A DNA stretch of 64,000 bases from an uncultured Prevotellaceae bacterium (GTDB lineage Bacteria; Bacteroidota; Bacteroidia; Bacteroidales; Muribaculaceae): assembly GCA_947302275.1 (NCBI GenBank), contig CAMYUW010000007.1, forward strand, positions 1 to 64,000, read 5' to 3'. Within the stretch, counting starts at the first letter, position 1. Each line of letters starts with the position of its first letter. The notes below the pieces were generated by a model. The model did no database searches. It saw only the letters and a program-made list of their open reading frames with translations, and was not told the DNA's origin. Made by a program: the position numbers and the translations under genes. Below are positions 34,069 to 43,872 of this stretch, piece by piece.

Positions 34069-35283
34069 ATGCAAGATATCATCTGGAAACTGCTGCGGCA
34101 GCACATCAGCAAGGGCCAACTCATCGGCTTCGCCATAGCCAACCTCATCGGACTGACCATCGTCCTGCTCGCGGTGCAATTCTACCGTGACCTACGGCCC
34201 GTGTTCAACGACGAGGAGAGCTTCATCAGCAAGGATTACCTCATCATTACCCGAGCGGTGACAGGAGCTGGTGCCATGATGGGCAACAACGGCGAGTTCA
34301 GTGACGCGGACATCCAAGATCTGGAGCAGCAGTCCTGGTGCCGACAGGTGGGCAGATTCCTAGGCAGTGACTTTGCAATCGACGCACGACTGGGTGTGGG
34401 CAACGGACATGCCATGCACACGCAGTTTTTCTTTGAATCCATTCCCGATGAGTTTATCGACATCGACCCCGATGACTGGGGTTTCTCTCCCGACAAGCCC
34501 GAGGTCCCCGTAGTGATATCGCGCGACTACCTGTCCCTCTACAATTTCGGTTTCGCCGCAACCCAGGGAATGCCCAAAATCAGCGAAGGCCAAGCCGAGA
34601 TGCTGCCGCTGGAATTCACGCTGAGCGGCAACGGCAAGCGTCAAGACATGCCCGGCCGCATCGTGGGTTTCTCTAACCGTCTGAACACTGTTATCGTGCC
34701 CCAGGAGTTCATGGAGTGGGCCAACCAGCAATTTGGAACGGGTGCCGAGCAACATCCACAGCGACTCATTGCCGAGGTCAACAAGCCTGGAGACATTAAG
34801 ATAGAGCAGTACATGGACGAGCACCACTACGAGGTGGCAGGCGACAAGATGTCGTCCAGCAAGGCCAACTACTTCCTCATCGTCATTAGCAGTATTGTCA
34901 TAGCTGTGGGAATTCTCATCAGCCTGTTGTCTTTCTTTGTACTCATGCTGAGCATTTATCTCCTGTTGCAGAAGAACACCCAGAAAATCCAGGATTTGCT
35001 CCTGCTGGGCTACTCACCTGATCAAGTATCTCGGCATTACATCCAACTCGTTGTCGGCCTTAACGTTGCTGTGCTCGTGCTTGCTATCTTATTCATGCTC
35101 CTAGGGCGATTCGCTTATATGGATATGATTCATGCATTCGGTGTCAGCGGCGCTGGTATCGGCATCGCCATTCTTGTTGGTCTCATCATTATGGGAGCCA
35201 TCACCACAGGCAATGTCATCGCCATCCGCCGCAAGGTCAACTCCCTCTGGCTCCACGAGAAATCTCCGTCACAATCCATATAA
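34069..35283 (+). CDS. ABC transporter permease (FtsX/LolC-like)
   Basis: 404 residues with an N-terminal membrane helix (LIGFAIANLIGLTIVLLAVQ), a large extracytoplasmic domain (about 50-260) and three C-terminal helices (VISSIVIAVGILISLLSFFV; VVGLNVAVLVLAILFMLLG; GIAILVGLIIMGAITTGN). This is the FtsX/MacB/LolCE topology used in lipoprotein release, mechanotransmission or peptide export. Forms a transporter with the ATPase upstream. Substrate unknown; no periplasmic partner gene is adjacent. Confidence 0.82.
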   Translation: MQDIIWKLLRQHISKGQLIGFAIANLIGLTIVLLAVQFYRDLRPVFNDEESFISKDYLIITRAVTGAGAMMGNNGEFSDADIQDLEQQSWCRQVGRFLGSDFAIDARLGVGNGHAMHTQFFFESIPDEFIDIDPDDWGFSPDKPEVPVVISRDYLSLYNFGFAATQGMPKISEGQAEMLPLEFTLSGNGKRQDMPGRIVGFSNRLNTVIVPQEFMEWANQQFGTGAEQHPQRLIAEVNKPGDIKIEQYMDEHHYEVAGDKMSSSKANYFLIVISSIVIAVGILISLLSFFVLMLSIYLLLQKNTQKIQDLLLLGYSPDQVSRHYIQLVVGLNVAVLVLAILFMLLGRFAYMDMIHAFGVSGAGIGIAILVGLIIMGAITTGNVIAIRRKVNSLWLHEKSPSQSI

Positions 35284-35331
35284 TTTGAATAAATTTCTCC
35301 TTGGGGACTCTATAAATACATAAAAAAACAT

Positions 35332-35339
35332 TATCTTTG
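35332..35339 (+). promoter_or_regulatory. Promoter -7 box for the DUF4421 gene
   Basis: TATCTTTG followed by C, full consensus, 65 bases before the start codon at 35405. No TTG at normal spacing. Confidence 0.55.
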
Positions 35340-35404
35340 CACGATAGAGATTTGTGTATCATATAATTAATATAATAATTTTTCTCCCATTATTGCAGTT
35401 AAGA

Positions 35405-36622
35405 ATGAGAAGCAAATACTTGATGTTGATATTTATGTTTTGCGTGTCGATGACGTCCTGGGGACAGTCATCGGAGCAGATTGTCACCCAACATCAAGAC
35501 ATTCCACAACTGCAACAGGTTGATACCACCCAGAACCCGAGCAAGTTACAAAAGATAAAGTCGCGCGTCCAGCAACGCATCGATGATAAAATCAACGAGC
35601 CTTACGACACCACGCGCAACAAGGGCTACTGGTGGCGCGCCCTCAAGCACGGCAAGGTAAACTTCAACGACAGCACAATGGGCTACCCCAAATTTGTGAT
35701 GTTCTGTTACAAGACATACATCTGGGGCGACCGCGCGTTCAACAGCTATGACAGCACTTATGTGAAAGCAACGGGCAAGAACTGGAAACTCATCTTGAAG
35801 AGCGACAACTGGGTGGACTCTTACATCGGTCATCCAGTCAAAAATGTGAACGAGGTCATGAACAGCCGACTGGTATCCAGCATCGGTCTGTCGCTGTCAT
35901 TTATGGCGGTAAGTGTGGGCTATTCTATAGGCGTGAGCAACTTGATACATGGTGGCAAAGTCTCCAATAAGGTTGATTTCTCATTCACATGCGCCCGATT
36001 TGCTGCCGATGCCTACTATTGGGAGAACAACAACGTGATTAATATCACCTATAAGATCAAGAATGCCGGGGATGGCCTTCACAAACTCAGACAGTCGGGC
36101 ATCAGCCGCAAAGCGATGGGAGTGACGGCCTACTACTTCTTCAACAATCGGCGTTATGCCCAGGCCGCAGCCTATTGCTTCTCAAAATACCAAAGACGCA
36201 GCGCCGGCTCATGGCTGGCAGGTTTCAGCTTGCAGCATTTCGACGTGCAATTTGATGTGGAAAAGATGTCTGAAGAAGTACGTGAATACTTCCCCACGCA
36301 AGCCGATGCCCCACGCATTCTCTACAATGACTATTGCCTGCTATTCGGGTACGGTTACAACTGGGTGCTGGGCGACAAGTGGCTGATAAACTTCACGGGG
36401 ACGCCCTACATAGGCTACCGCTATAACCATTTCCACATCGACGGCAATATGCCGAGTGCCTTGTCGATAAACATGCGGGCACGCATTGGTGCCGTGTATA
36501 ACCACAAGCAATACTTCGTGGGTCTCCAAAGCTTTGCCGACCATCATCGCTACAAAACCCAAACCAGCAGTCTTGTCAATTCGACATTGGATTTTATGGC
36601 CTTGGTGGGAATCAGATTCTGA
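35405..36622 (+). CDS. DUF4421-type outer-membrane protein
   Basis: 405 residues. Signal peptide MLIFMFCVSMTSWGQ; start chosen at ATG 35405, just before the signal sequence. The mature part begins with a charged segment, then YKTYIWGDRAFNSYDSTYVK and WVDSYIG, and becomes a series of amphipathic strands (GLSLSFMAVSVGYSIGVSNL; LLFGYGYNWVLGDKWLINFT) ending in LDFMALVGIRF with a terminal Phe, as outer-membrane barrels do. It resembles the Bacteroidetes DUF4421 family; function unknown. It precedes the RND efflux operon by 24 bases and may be co-transcribed with it. Confidence 0.75.
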   Translation: MRSKYLMLIFMFCVSMTSWGQSSEQIVTQHQDIPQLQQVDTTQNPSKLQKIKSRVQQRIDDKINEPYDTTRNKGYWWRALKHGKVNFNDSTMGYPKFVMFCYKTYIWGDRAFNSYDSTYVKATGKNWKLILKSDNWVDSYIGHPVKNVNEVMNSRLVSSIGLSLSFMAVSVGYSIGVSNLIHGGKVSNKVDFSFTCARFAADAYYWENNNVINITYKIKNAGDGLHKLRQSGISRKAMGVTAYYFFNNRRYAQAAAYCFSKYQRRSAGSWLAGFSLQHFDVQFDVEKMSEEVREYFPTQADAPRILYNDYCLLFGYGYNWVLGDKWLINFTGTPYIGYRYNHFHIDGNMPSALSINMRARIGAVYNHKQYFVGLQSFADHHRYKTQTSSLVNSTLDFMALVGIRF

Positions 36623-36646
36623 TAGAAATCAACAAAACTATTTTTA

Positions 36647-37828
36647 ATGATTATGATAAGAAACAATTTTTTAGTTTGGACCGTTGTAATCGGCGGTATG
36701 ATCAGTCTTATGGCATCCTGCAAACTGGATTTGCCTAAGGAAACCGAGTCCTCTTTTGAGACAATGACCGTGCAGAAGTCAGATATTGAGGTGCCCGTGA
36801 AATTCAGTGCAAAGATGAAAGGCCAGGCTGATGTGACCATTACGCCCCAGGTGAGTGGCCAGTTAATGAAAATATATGTGACCGAGGGTCAGCAGGTGCG
36901 CAAAGGTCAGACGCTCTTTGTCATAGATTCACGCAATGCCCAGCATGAATTGGAATCGGCGAGAGCCAACCTCCAGGCTGCAAATGCCAATCTCCAGGCT
37001 GCCATGTCACAGGCCAACAGCGCCAAACTGGAGTACGAGAGCAACAAGAACCTATATGAGAAGCAAATTGTCAGCAATTATATGCTGGAGAGTTCATTGA
37101 ACGCTTATAAGCAGGCACAAGCCACTGTCAGTCAGGCAAAAGCTTCAGTCAGCCAGGCACAAGCTGCAGTGAATCACGCTAAGGTCAACCTCGGCTTCTG
37201 TACGATAAAGTCACCAGTGTCTGGCGTTATCGGTGAGATTCCGGTCTATGCTGGCGACCAGGTGACGCCGATGACTCAATTGACCGTCGTCAGTGGCAAC
37301 CAGAAGATGGAGGCCGAGTTCTCGATTTCCGAGTCTCTCCTCGAGGAGGGAATGTCGTCGGGCTACACCCAGAGTGACAAGAACAAAAACCTTGCCAACC
37401 TGCCCGACGTGACATTCGTCATGAAGAACGGTACCGAATATCCCATCAAGGGACGCATCTCGACCTTGACGGGCGTGGTGAACGCCACAACCGGTTCGCT
37501 GGCATGCAAAGCCACATTCCCCAACCCTAATGGTGTCCTGTACTCTGGTATTCAGGGCACTGTGGTGGTGCCATATAGCCAGCATGATGTGATGGTGATT
37601 CCCCAGACTGCTGTCGTGCGTCTGCAAGACAAGTCCCTGGTCTATAAAGTGAAGGCTGACAGTACTGCAACCGCCGTTACTGTGATGATTGCCGATATTG
37701 GCAACGGTAAGGACTTTATCGTGACCGAGGGTCTGAATGTTGGAGACCGCATCGTGACTGTTGGCGCCAACAATGTGCAGGAAGGACAACGCGTCCTGTT
37801 CCCGACCGAAGCTAAAAAGAAAGATTAA
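36647..37828 (+). CDS. RND efflux periplasmic adaptor lipoprotein
   Basis: 393 residues, AcrA/MexA family membrane-fusion protein linking the inner-membrane pump to the outer-membrane channel. The N-terminus has a lipobox (SLMASC). Then come a lipoyl half-motif (GQLMKIYVTEGQQVRKGQTL), a long coiled-coil hairpin rich in Ala/Gln (LESARANLQAANANLQAAMS to AQAAVNHAKVN), the second lipoyl half (CTIKSPVSGVIGEIPVYAGD) and the beta-barrel and membrane-proximal domains (GIQGTVVVPYSQHDVMVIPQ). An alternative start two codons downstream at 36653 is possible. The pump gene follows after 5 bases. Confidence 0.93.
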   Translation: MIMIRNNFLVWTVVIGGMISLMASCKLDLPKETESSFETMTVQKSDIEVPVKFSAKMKGQADVTITPQVSGQLMKIYVTEGQQVRKGQTLFVIDSRNAQHELESARANLQAANANLQAAMSQANSAKLEYESNKNLYEKQIVSNYMLESSLNAYKQAQATVSQAKASVSQAQAAVNHAKVNLGFCTIKSPVSGVIGEIPVYAGDQVTPMTQLTVVSGNQKMEAEFSISESLLEEGMSSGYTQSDKNKNLANLPDVTFVMKNGTEYPIKGRISTLTGVVNATTGSLACKATFPNPNGVLYSGIQGTVVVPYSQHDVMVIPQTAVVRLQDKSLVYKVKADSTATAVTVMIADIGNGKDFIVTEGLNVGDRIVTVGANNVQEGQRVLFPTEAKKKD

Positions 37829-37833
37829 ACACT

Positions 37834-40800
37834 ATGAAGAATAACATCTTCATCAACAGATACGTGATGGCATGCGCGATAGCGATTGTCATCACGCTGG
37901 TGGGCTTCATCTGCATGAACACACTGCCCATCGAGCAATACCCGAATATTGCGCCTCCCACAGTGCGCGTGTCGACCTCCTATACCGGTGCTGATGCTAA
38001 CACCATCATGAAGGCTGTGGTTCAGCCCCTTGAGGAGAATATCAACGGTGTGCCGGGCATGACCTATATCACCAGTTCGGCATCGTCATCGGGCGATGTC
38101 TCGATTCAAGTGTTTTTCGAGCAAGGTACCGACCCCGACCTGGCAGCCGTGAACGTGCAGAACCGCGTCAGCCGTGCCACAGCCCTGCTGCCGTCAGAGG
38201 TTACCAAGGTGGGTGTGCAGGTGATGAAACAACAGAGTAATATCCTGCACATCGGCGCACTGAAGAGTGTGGACGGCAAGTACGACACCGACTTTATCGC
38301 CAACTATATCGATATCAACATCAAACCCCGACTGATGCGTATCACTGGCGTGGGCGACGTGATTTCACTGGGTAATACCTACGCCCTGCGTATCTGGCTG
38401 AAACCCGATGTGATGGCGCAGTATGGACTGGAACCTAACGACGTGTTCGCTGCTATCGGCGGACAGAGTTTCGTCGCTGCCACGGGTTCACTGGGAGAGC
38501 AATCCGAGAATGCTTATCAGTACTCGCTGGAATATAAGGGTACACTGAAGACTGTCGAGGAGTTCAACGATATTGTGCTCCGTTCCAGCGAAGGCGGTCA
38601 CTTGTTGCACTTGAGAGATGTGGCCGAGGTGGAGATTGGAGCCATGAGCTACAGCTTCACGTCCAATATTGACGGCCAACCGGGCACTATCTACATGGTG
38701 TTCCAGGCTCCTGGAGCTAACGCTACCGAAGTGAATGCCCGCATTGCCAAACTCTATGAGGAGTTGAAGCCGACGATGCCCGCCGGTCTGGAGTTTGAGA
38801 TTCTGGAGACCAGCGACGACTTCCTTTTTGCCGCCATCCACAACGTGGTGGAGACCCTTGTCATCGCCATCATCCTGGTGATTCTCGTGGTTTACTTCTT
38901 CCTGCAGAACTTCAAGGCGACGGTAATTCCCTCGTTGTCGATCATCGTGTCGCTCTTGGGCACGTTCGCCATTGTGTCGCTCGCAGGCTTCTCGCTCAAC
39001 ATCCTGACACTATTTGCACTGGTGCTGGCCATCGGTACCGTGGTGGATGATGCCATTGTCGTCGTTGAGGCGGTCATGGCTAAAATGGAAGGCGGCATCA
39101 CTGATGCCCGTCGTGCCACCCGTGAGGCGATGAGCGACGTGTCGATAGCCGTTATCTCGTGTACCTTGGTATTTATGGCCGTGTTTATCCCTGTGGCCTT
39201 CATGCCAGGCACATCGGGTTCGTTCTTCACCCAGTTTGGTGTCACGCTGGCCTCGGCTGTGGGTCTGTCGTGTATTTCGGCCCTGACGTTGTGTCCAGCG
39301 CTCTGCGCCATCATGATGCGTTACTCTAAGGGCAATAAGGAGAAAAAGAACCTGAACTATTACGTCACTAAGGCCTACACCGCCAGCTACAATGCCATCC
39401 TCAAGAAGTACAAGAAAAGCATCAGCGGTTTCATTAAGCGTCCGAAATTGGCATGGGCGTTACTTGCTGTTGCAGCAGTATTGCTGGTATTCTTCATGCG
39501 CAGCCTGCCTACGGGTCTCGTTCCTCAAGAGGACCAGGGCGTGTTCTTCGCCGAGGTGCGTGCCCCTGAAGGTTGCACCCTGCATGAGACACAGGAGATT
39601 GTCAAGAAAGTGGAGGAGAAGGTGAAGAAGATTCCCGAACTGGAGAACTATGCTGTAGTAAGTGGCTACGGTATTATGTCTGGACGCTCGAGCAGTTGCT
39701 ACGCCACGCTCATCATCCGCTTGAAGAATTGGGACGACCGTCCCGGCATGAATCACAATATCATGCTGGTTTATGGTCGCTTTGCCATGGATTGCAAGGA
39801 CATCAAGAATGCATTGGTCATCCCCTTCCAGATGCCTCAAGTGCCAGGTTACGGTTCAAACAACAGCGTGAACCTGGTGCTGCAGGATATGCAGGACCGC
39901 TCCATGTCGGAGTTCAATGTGGATGCAAACAAGTTCCTGGCCAAACTGAATGAACGTCCTGAAATTATGTTGGCGATGTCCACCTACTCAGAACGTTTCC
40001 CGAAGTATCAGGTCAATATCGATGCGACACAGTGCGACCGTTCCGGTGTGACGCCCGCTGCAGTGCTAAACACGATGGGTGCCTATTGTGGCGGCGCCTA
40101 TGTGGGCAACTTCAACCAATTTGGTAAGGTGTATCGCATCATGGCCAACGCTGCGCCCGAATATCGTTTGGACCCCTCGTCGCTCAACAACATCTTCGTT
40201 CGCGTGCAAGGGGGAAAGATGGCACCGATTTCCGAGTTTGTCACCTTGAAAGAAATTGTCGGCTCGGCTTCGGTCGATCATTTCAACCTGTTCCCGAGCA
40301 TCACTTGCGCTGTGATGGCCGCCAATGGATACTCGGAGGGCGATGCCCACGAGGCCATCGCCGAGGTGTTCAAGGAAGTAATGCCCAACGGATACTCCTA
40401 TGAGTACGGCGGCATGTCGCGTGAGGTGGAGGAGACATCGGGTTCCAACGCTACGGCACTGATTTATGTCATCTGCGTCATTCTCATCTACCTTATCCTG
40501 GCTTCGTTATACAACTCGTGGTTCACTCCTATGGCCGTGCTGCTCAGTGTGCCCTTCGGACTGATGGGTTCGTTCGGTGCCATCTGGCTGGTATCGCTAA
40601 TCCAGTTGCCGGGCATGGAGAATAACATCTATCTGCAGACGGGTGTCATCATGCTGATTGGTCTGTTGGCCAAGACAGCCATCCTTATCACTGAGTTTGC
40701 ATCCGAACGTCGTGCCCAGGGCTTGAGCATCCGCGATGCAGCCTTTGCCGCCTGTGAGGAGCGTTTGCGTCCCATCCTGATGACCGTCGTCACGATGATT

Positions 40801-41007
40801 GCGGGTATGATTCCGCTTATCATTGCCGGCGGTGCTGGTGCCAACGGTAACCGTGTGCTTGCTCTGGGTGTCACCGCCGGTATGGCAGTGGGTACACTCG
40901 CCTTGCTCTATGTGGTGCCCGTCTTCTTCATTGTGTTCCAGAAACTGCACGAGAAGTATCAGGGGAAAGACATGTCCGAACAAGAGGCTCCGGTTCCTGT
41001 TAGCTGA
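37834..41007 (+). CDS. RND multidrug efflux pump, HAE1 (AcrB/MexB) type
   Basis: 1057 residues, the inner-membrane proton-driven pump. Typical HAE1 marks: N-terminal PIEQYPNIAPPTVRVSTSYT, GTVVDDAIVVVEAV in helix 4 with the paired Asp residues of the proton relay, FMPGTSGSFFTQFGVTLASA, and RPILMTVVTMIAGMIPLI near the C-terminus. Twelve membrane helices in two homologous halves with large periplasmic loops. Adjacent adaptor and outer-membrane factor complete a tripartite pump for drugs, bile salts or detergents; substrate not decidable. No regulator gene is adjacent. Confidence 0.95.
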   Translation: MKNNIFINRYVMACAIAIVITLVGFICMNTLPIEQYPNIAPPTVRVSTSYTGADANTIMKAVVQPLEENINGVPGMTYITSSASSSGDVSIQVFFEQGTDPDLAAVNVQNRVSRATALLPSEVTKVGVQVMKQQSNILHIGALKSVDGKYDTDFIANYIDINIKPRLMRITGVGDVISLGNTYALRIWLKPDVMAQYGLEPNDVFAAIGGQSFVAATGSLGEQSENAYQYSLEYKGTLKTVEEFNDIVLRSSEGGHLLHLRDVAEVEIGAMSYSFTSNIDGQPGTIYMVFQAPGANATEVNARIAKLYEELKPTMPAGLEFEILETSDDFLFAAIHNVVETLVIAIILVILVVYFFLQNFKATVIPSLSIIVSLLGTFAIVSLAGFSLNILTLFALVLAIGTVVDDAIVVVEAVMAKMEGGITDARRATREAMSDVSIAVISCTLVFMAVFIPVAFMPGTSGSFFTQFGVTLASAVGLSCISALTLCPALCAIMMRYSKGNKEKKNLNYYVTKAYTASYNAILKKYKKSISGFIKRPKLAWALLAVAAVLLVFFMRSLPTGLVPQEDQGVFFAEVRAPEGCTLHETQEIVKKVEEKVKKIPELENYAVVSGYGIMSGRSSSCYATLIIRLKNWDDRPGMNHNIMLVYGRFAMDCKDIKNALVIPFQMPQVPGYGSNNSVNLVLQDMQDRSMSEFNVDANKFLAKLNERPEIMLAMSTYSERFPKYQVNIDATQCDRSGVTPAAVLNTMGAYCGGAYVGNFNQFGKVYRIMANAAPEYRLDPSSLNNIFVRVQGGKMAPISEFVTLKEIVGSASVDHFNLFPSITCAVMAANGYSEGDAHEAIAEVFKEVMPNGYSYEYGGMSREVEETSGSNATALIYVICVILIYLILASLYNSWFTPMAVLLSVPFGLMGSFGAIWLVSLIQLPGMENNIYLQTGVIMLIGLLAKTAILITEFASERRAQGLSIRDAAFAACEERLRPILMTVVTMIAGMIPLIIAGGAGANGNRVLALGVTAGMAVGTLALLYVVPVFFIVFQKLHEKYQGKDMSEQEAPVPVS

Positions 41008-41052
41008 AACCGCCCCTGGAAGTTTAAATAACGAAAGAACATCAACAACAAT

Positions 41053-42468
41053 ATGAAAAAGAATATCATTGTTATCCTTGCCGCCAGCCTTTTGCTCACT
41101 GGTTGCGGACTACATAAAGATTATGTGCAGAATGTCGTGACGCCAGCCGAACCCTTCGGTACGACACAAGATATTCTGTCGGCTGGGAATGGCACGTCGA
41201 TGGCCCGGTTATCATGGCGTGAGTTCTTCACCGACCCGTTGCTGCAACAACTCATTGAGCAGGCGCTGGCCAGCAACACCGACATCAACTCTGCCCGCAT
41301 TGCCGTGGAAAAGAGCAATGCAGCTCTGGATGCCGCCAAGAAGGCCTACCTGCCCTCAGTCTCATTTTCACCATCTGGTTCTCTGTCGAGTTTCGACTTC
41401 GGGTCTGTCAGCAAGACCTATAACTTGCCGCTTCAAATCAACATGGACTTTGATGCCTTTGGTTCCATCACCAACAAGAAACGTGCTGCCGAGGCCGTAC
41501 TTCTCCAGGCTCAAGTCAGGGAAGAAGCATTACGTGCCGACCTCATCTCCGTTGTGGCTCAACAATATTACATGCTACAATTACTCGACCGCCAGCTGGA
41601 GATCCTCTTAGCTACCGACAGTTTGTGGAGTGCCTCTCTGGAGACCGAGAAGACGCTATGGGAAAACGGAAAAGTCTATTCTACCGCAGTCAACCAGATG
41701 GAATCTTCCTGCCTCAACGTCAAAACCCAGATTGTGGACACACGCCGCAACATCCGCAGTGTGGAGAATTCAATCTGCAGCATTCTGGCCAATACGCCTC
41801 AGCACATCGAGCGCAATCATTGGGGCAGTTCAGCACTGCCGGAGCAGCCCGAGCACAGCACAGGACAGAGGATGTTTGACACGAAGTTTATTCAGATCGG
41901 CATTCCAGCCAACATGCTCGAGTTGCGCCCCGACATCCGACTGGCCAACTATGCCATGGCAGAAGCCTTCTACAATACCCAGGCTGCACGTGCGGCATTC
42001 TATCCCAGCATCTCCTTGCAGGGCATTATGGGATGGACCAACAGTGCGGGAGGCATGGAGATCAACCCGGGCAAGATCCTGCTTAATGCCATGGCCTCGC
42101 TCACACAGCCCATCTATGCTCGCGGAAAAATCAAGGCCAACCACAAGATTGCCCAGCTAACCGAGGAAGACCTGCAACGCAAGTATGTCCAGACGGTCAT
42201 TGATGCCGGCAACCAAGTGAATGAAGCACTGGCCGACTGCCAAGCGGCACGCGAAAAACACGGCTACTATCACCAACAGGTGGAGTTGCTGCACCAGGCC
42301 TATTTGGGAACCCATGAACTGATGGACAACGGCAAGTCTAGCTATCTGGAAGTACTTACGGCCCAGGAGTCACTGCTCAAGGCACAACTCAGCGAAGCAA
42401 TGAACATGTACGACGGTGCACAAGCCGTCATTGCCCTCTACATCGCCCTTGGCGGCGCTACAAAGTAG
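41053..42468 (+). CDS. TolC-like outer-membrane efflux lipoprotein
   Basis: 471 residues, NodT/OprM-type outer-membrane factor. Signal peptide with lipobox LLLTGC (Cys near residue 18). Two repeated helical-barrel halves: LLQQLIEQALASNTDINSAR with AYLPSVSFSPSG, and IQIGIPANMLELRPDIRLAN with ARAAFYPSISLQGIMGW. Ends with the usual long helix ALADCQAAREKHGYYHQQVE and a short ALGGATK tail. Third gene of the efflux operon, 45 bases after the pump. Confidence 0.94.
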   Translation: MKKNIIVILAASLLLTGCGLHKDYVQNVVTPAEPFGTTQDILSAGNGTSMARLSWREFFTDPLLQQLIEQALASNTDINSARIAVEKSNAALDAAKKAYLPSVSFSPSGSLSSFDFGSVSKTYNLPLQINMDFDAFGSITNKKRAAEAVLLQAQVREEALRADLISVVAQQYYMLQLLDRQLEILLATDSLWSASLETEKTLWENGKVYSTAVNQMESSCLNVKTQIVDTRRNIRSVENSICSILANTPQHIERNHWGSSALPEQPEHSTGQRMFDTKFIQIGIPANMLELRPDIRLANYAMAEAFYNTQAARAAFYPSISLQGIMGWTNSAGGMEINPGKILLNAMASLTQPIYARGKIKANHKIAQLTEEDLQRKYVQTVIDAGNQVNEALADCQAAREKHGYYHQQVELLHQAYLGTHELMDNGKSSYLEVLTAQESLLKAQLSEAMNMYDGAQAVIALYIALGGATK

Positions 42469-42533
42469 ATAAACAATAGAATAATTCTTGTTCTGAAATC
42501 GACTAGCACACATCGGGAGAATCTGCAAATTGT

Positions 42534-43802
42534 ATGGGGCATGGATTTGTGATAGTGGCGCCTAATAGTGGCTCAGGCAAGACGACGATTGCCCGGGGGC
42601 TGATGGCATTGTTCACCCGCAAGGGATACAGGGTACAGCCGTTTAAGTGTGGGCCTGATTATATCGACACCAAGTTTCATGCTGTGGTGTGCGGTCGGGC
42701 GAGCATCAACCTGGATACGTTTATGGCAACACCTGAGCATGTGCGGGAATTGTTTGGCCGTTACGGCAAGGATGCTGACGTCTGTGTTGTCGAGGGCATG
42801 ATGGGCATGTATGACGGCTATGACCGTGACAAGGGCTCGTCGGCCGAGGTTGCCCGTGTGCTGGACCTGCCTGTCGTGTTGGTGGTGGATGCCAAGTCGG
42901 CGGCCTACTCAATGGCGGCGCTCATCTCGGGTTTCATCAACTTCAGCAAGGACGTGCACGTCAGCGGCGTGATATTCAACCGTGTGGGTTCGGCCAGGCA
43001 TTTCGCCATGCTGCGGCAGGTATGTGACGACTTGGGCGTGGAGTGCTATGGTTATTTGCCCAAACAGGCAGAACTTGAACAAGGTTCACGCTATCTGGGG
43101 CTGGACTTCAGCGAGAAACCCGAAAGCAAACTCCTGGTCGAACTTCTTGAAGCGCATGTAGAATGGGAGAAGCTGTTAGAACTGAGCGACAAAGCCAGCG
43201 CCATCTGCAACCTGCCATGCAAGGAGGAAAAACGCATTCAGCAAACCCTGATAGCCCGCAACGACGAGTCGTTCTCCTTTATCTATCAGGAGAATATCGA
43301 CCGATTGGAGAATGTGTCGTTCTTTAATCCCGAACTTGAGGTGCCCTGCTTAGATGACGTGCCACTGCTCTATTTGCCGGGCGGTTATCCCGAAAAGCAT
43401 CTCGACGCATTGGTTAAAGCCGAAGCGGCGAGACATGCTATCAAAGAATATGCCGAGCGCGGAGGACACATTATCGCCGAATGCGGGGGCATGATGTACC
43501 TGTGTGAGAAGATAATCACCGACGAGGGCGAGTTTCCCATGTGTGGTGTGCTACCCTACTCCATCACCGCCCGCAAAGCTGACCGCAAACTGTCGCTCGG
43601 ATACCGGCGCTTCATGCTCGATGGCAAGGAATACCGCGGGCATGAGTTCCACTACACGCAATTCCTGGGCGAGCCACCAAAATCGGCCACACAAGTCTAT
43701 AATGCCAAGGGTGAGCCAGTGCCAACGCCAGTTATCCGCTACAAGAACGTTCTGGCAAGCTATACACACTTGTATCAAGTTTGGAATGCATTCCAAAATT
43801 GA
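42534..43802 (+). CDS. cbiA: Cobyrinic acid a,c-diamide synthase
   Basis: 422 residues. ATP-dependent amidation of the a and c side chains of cobyrinic or hydrogenobyrinic acid using glutamine. The N-terminal P-loop is APNSGSGKTTIARGL, with GPDYIDTKFH and EGMMGMYDG of the synthetase domain. The C-terminal class I glutamine amidotransferase has YLPGGYPEKHLDAL and the nucleophile Cys in IAECGGMMYL; HEFHYT supplies the active-site His region. First of five closely spaced cobalamin genes. No cobalamin riboswitch was recognised in the short upstream gap. Confidence 0.93.
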   Translation: MGHGFVIVAPNSGSGKTTIARGLMALFTRKGYRVQPFKCGPDYIDTKFHAVVCGRASINLDTFMATPEHVRELFGRYGKDADVCVVEGMMGMYDGYDRDKGSSAEVARVLDLPVVLVVDAKSAAYSMAALISGFINFSKDVHVSGVIFNRVGSARHFAMLRQVCDDLGVECYGYLPKQAELEQGSRYLGLDFSEKPESKLLVELLEAHVEWEKLLELSDKASAICNLPCKEEKRIQQTLIARNDESFSFIYQENIDRLENVSFFNPELEVPCLDDVPLLYLPGGYPEKHLDALVKAEAARHAIKEYAERGGHIIAECGGMMYLCEKIITDEGEFPMCGVLPYSITARKADRKLSLGYRRFMLDGKEYRGHEFHYTQFLGEPPKSATQVYNAKGEPVPTPVIRYKNVLASYTHLYQVWNAFQN

Positions 43803-43834
43803 GTTTAGAGTTTAGAGTTTAAAGTTTAGAGAGG
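43801..43834 (+). repeat. Short tandem GAGTTTA-type repeat
   Basis: Four imperfect copies of GAGTTTA immediately after the cbiA stop codon and before the adenosyltransferase. Low-complexity intergenic repeat with no evident role. Confidence 0.6.
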
Positions 43835-43872
43835 TCTTTACATTGAAGGAAACAAGGGACTAGAAACAAAAT

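Noticed and set aside
42469..42533. Possible cobalamin riboswitch before cbiA
   Set aside because: Only 65 bases; no B12-box-like core and no suitable hairpins were seen. The same was true before cobT and before the TonB operon.
43801..43834. GAGTTTA tandem repeat as a regulatory element
   Set aside because: Low-complexity run of a kind common between genes in this phylum; no hairpin or promoter match. Listed only as a repeat.
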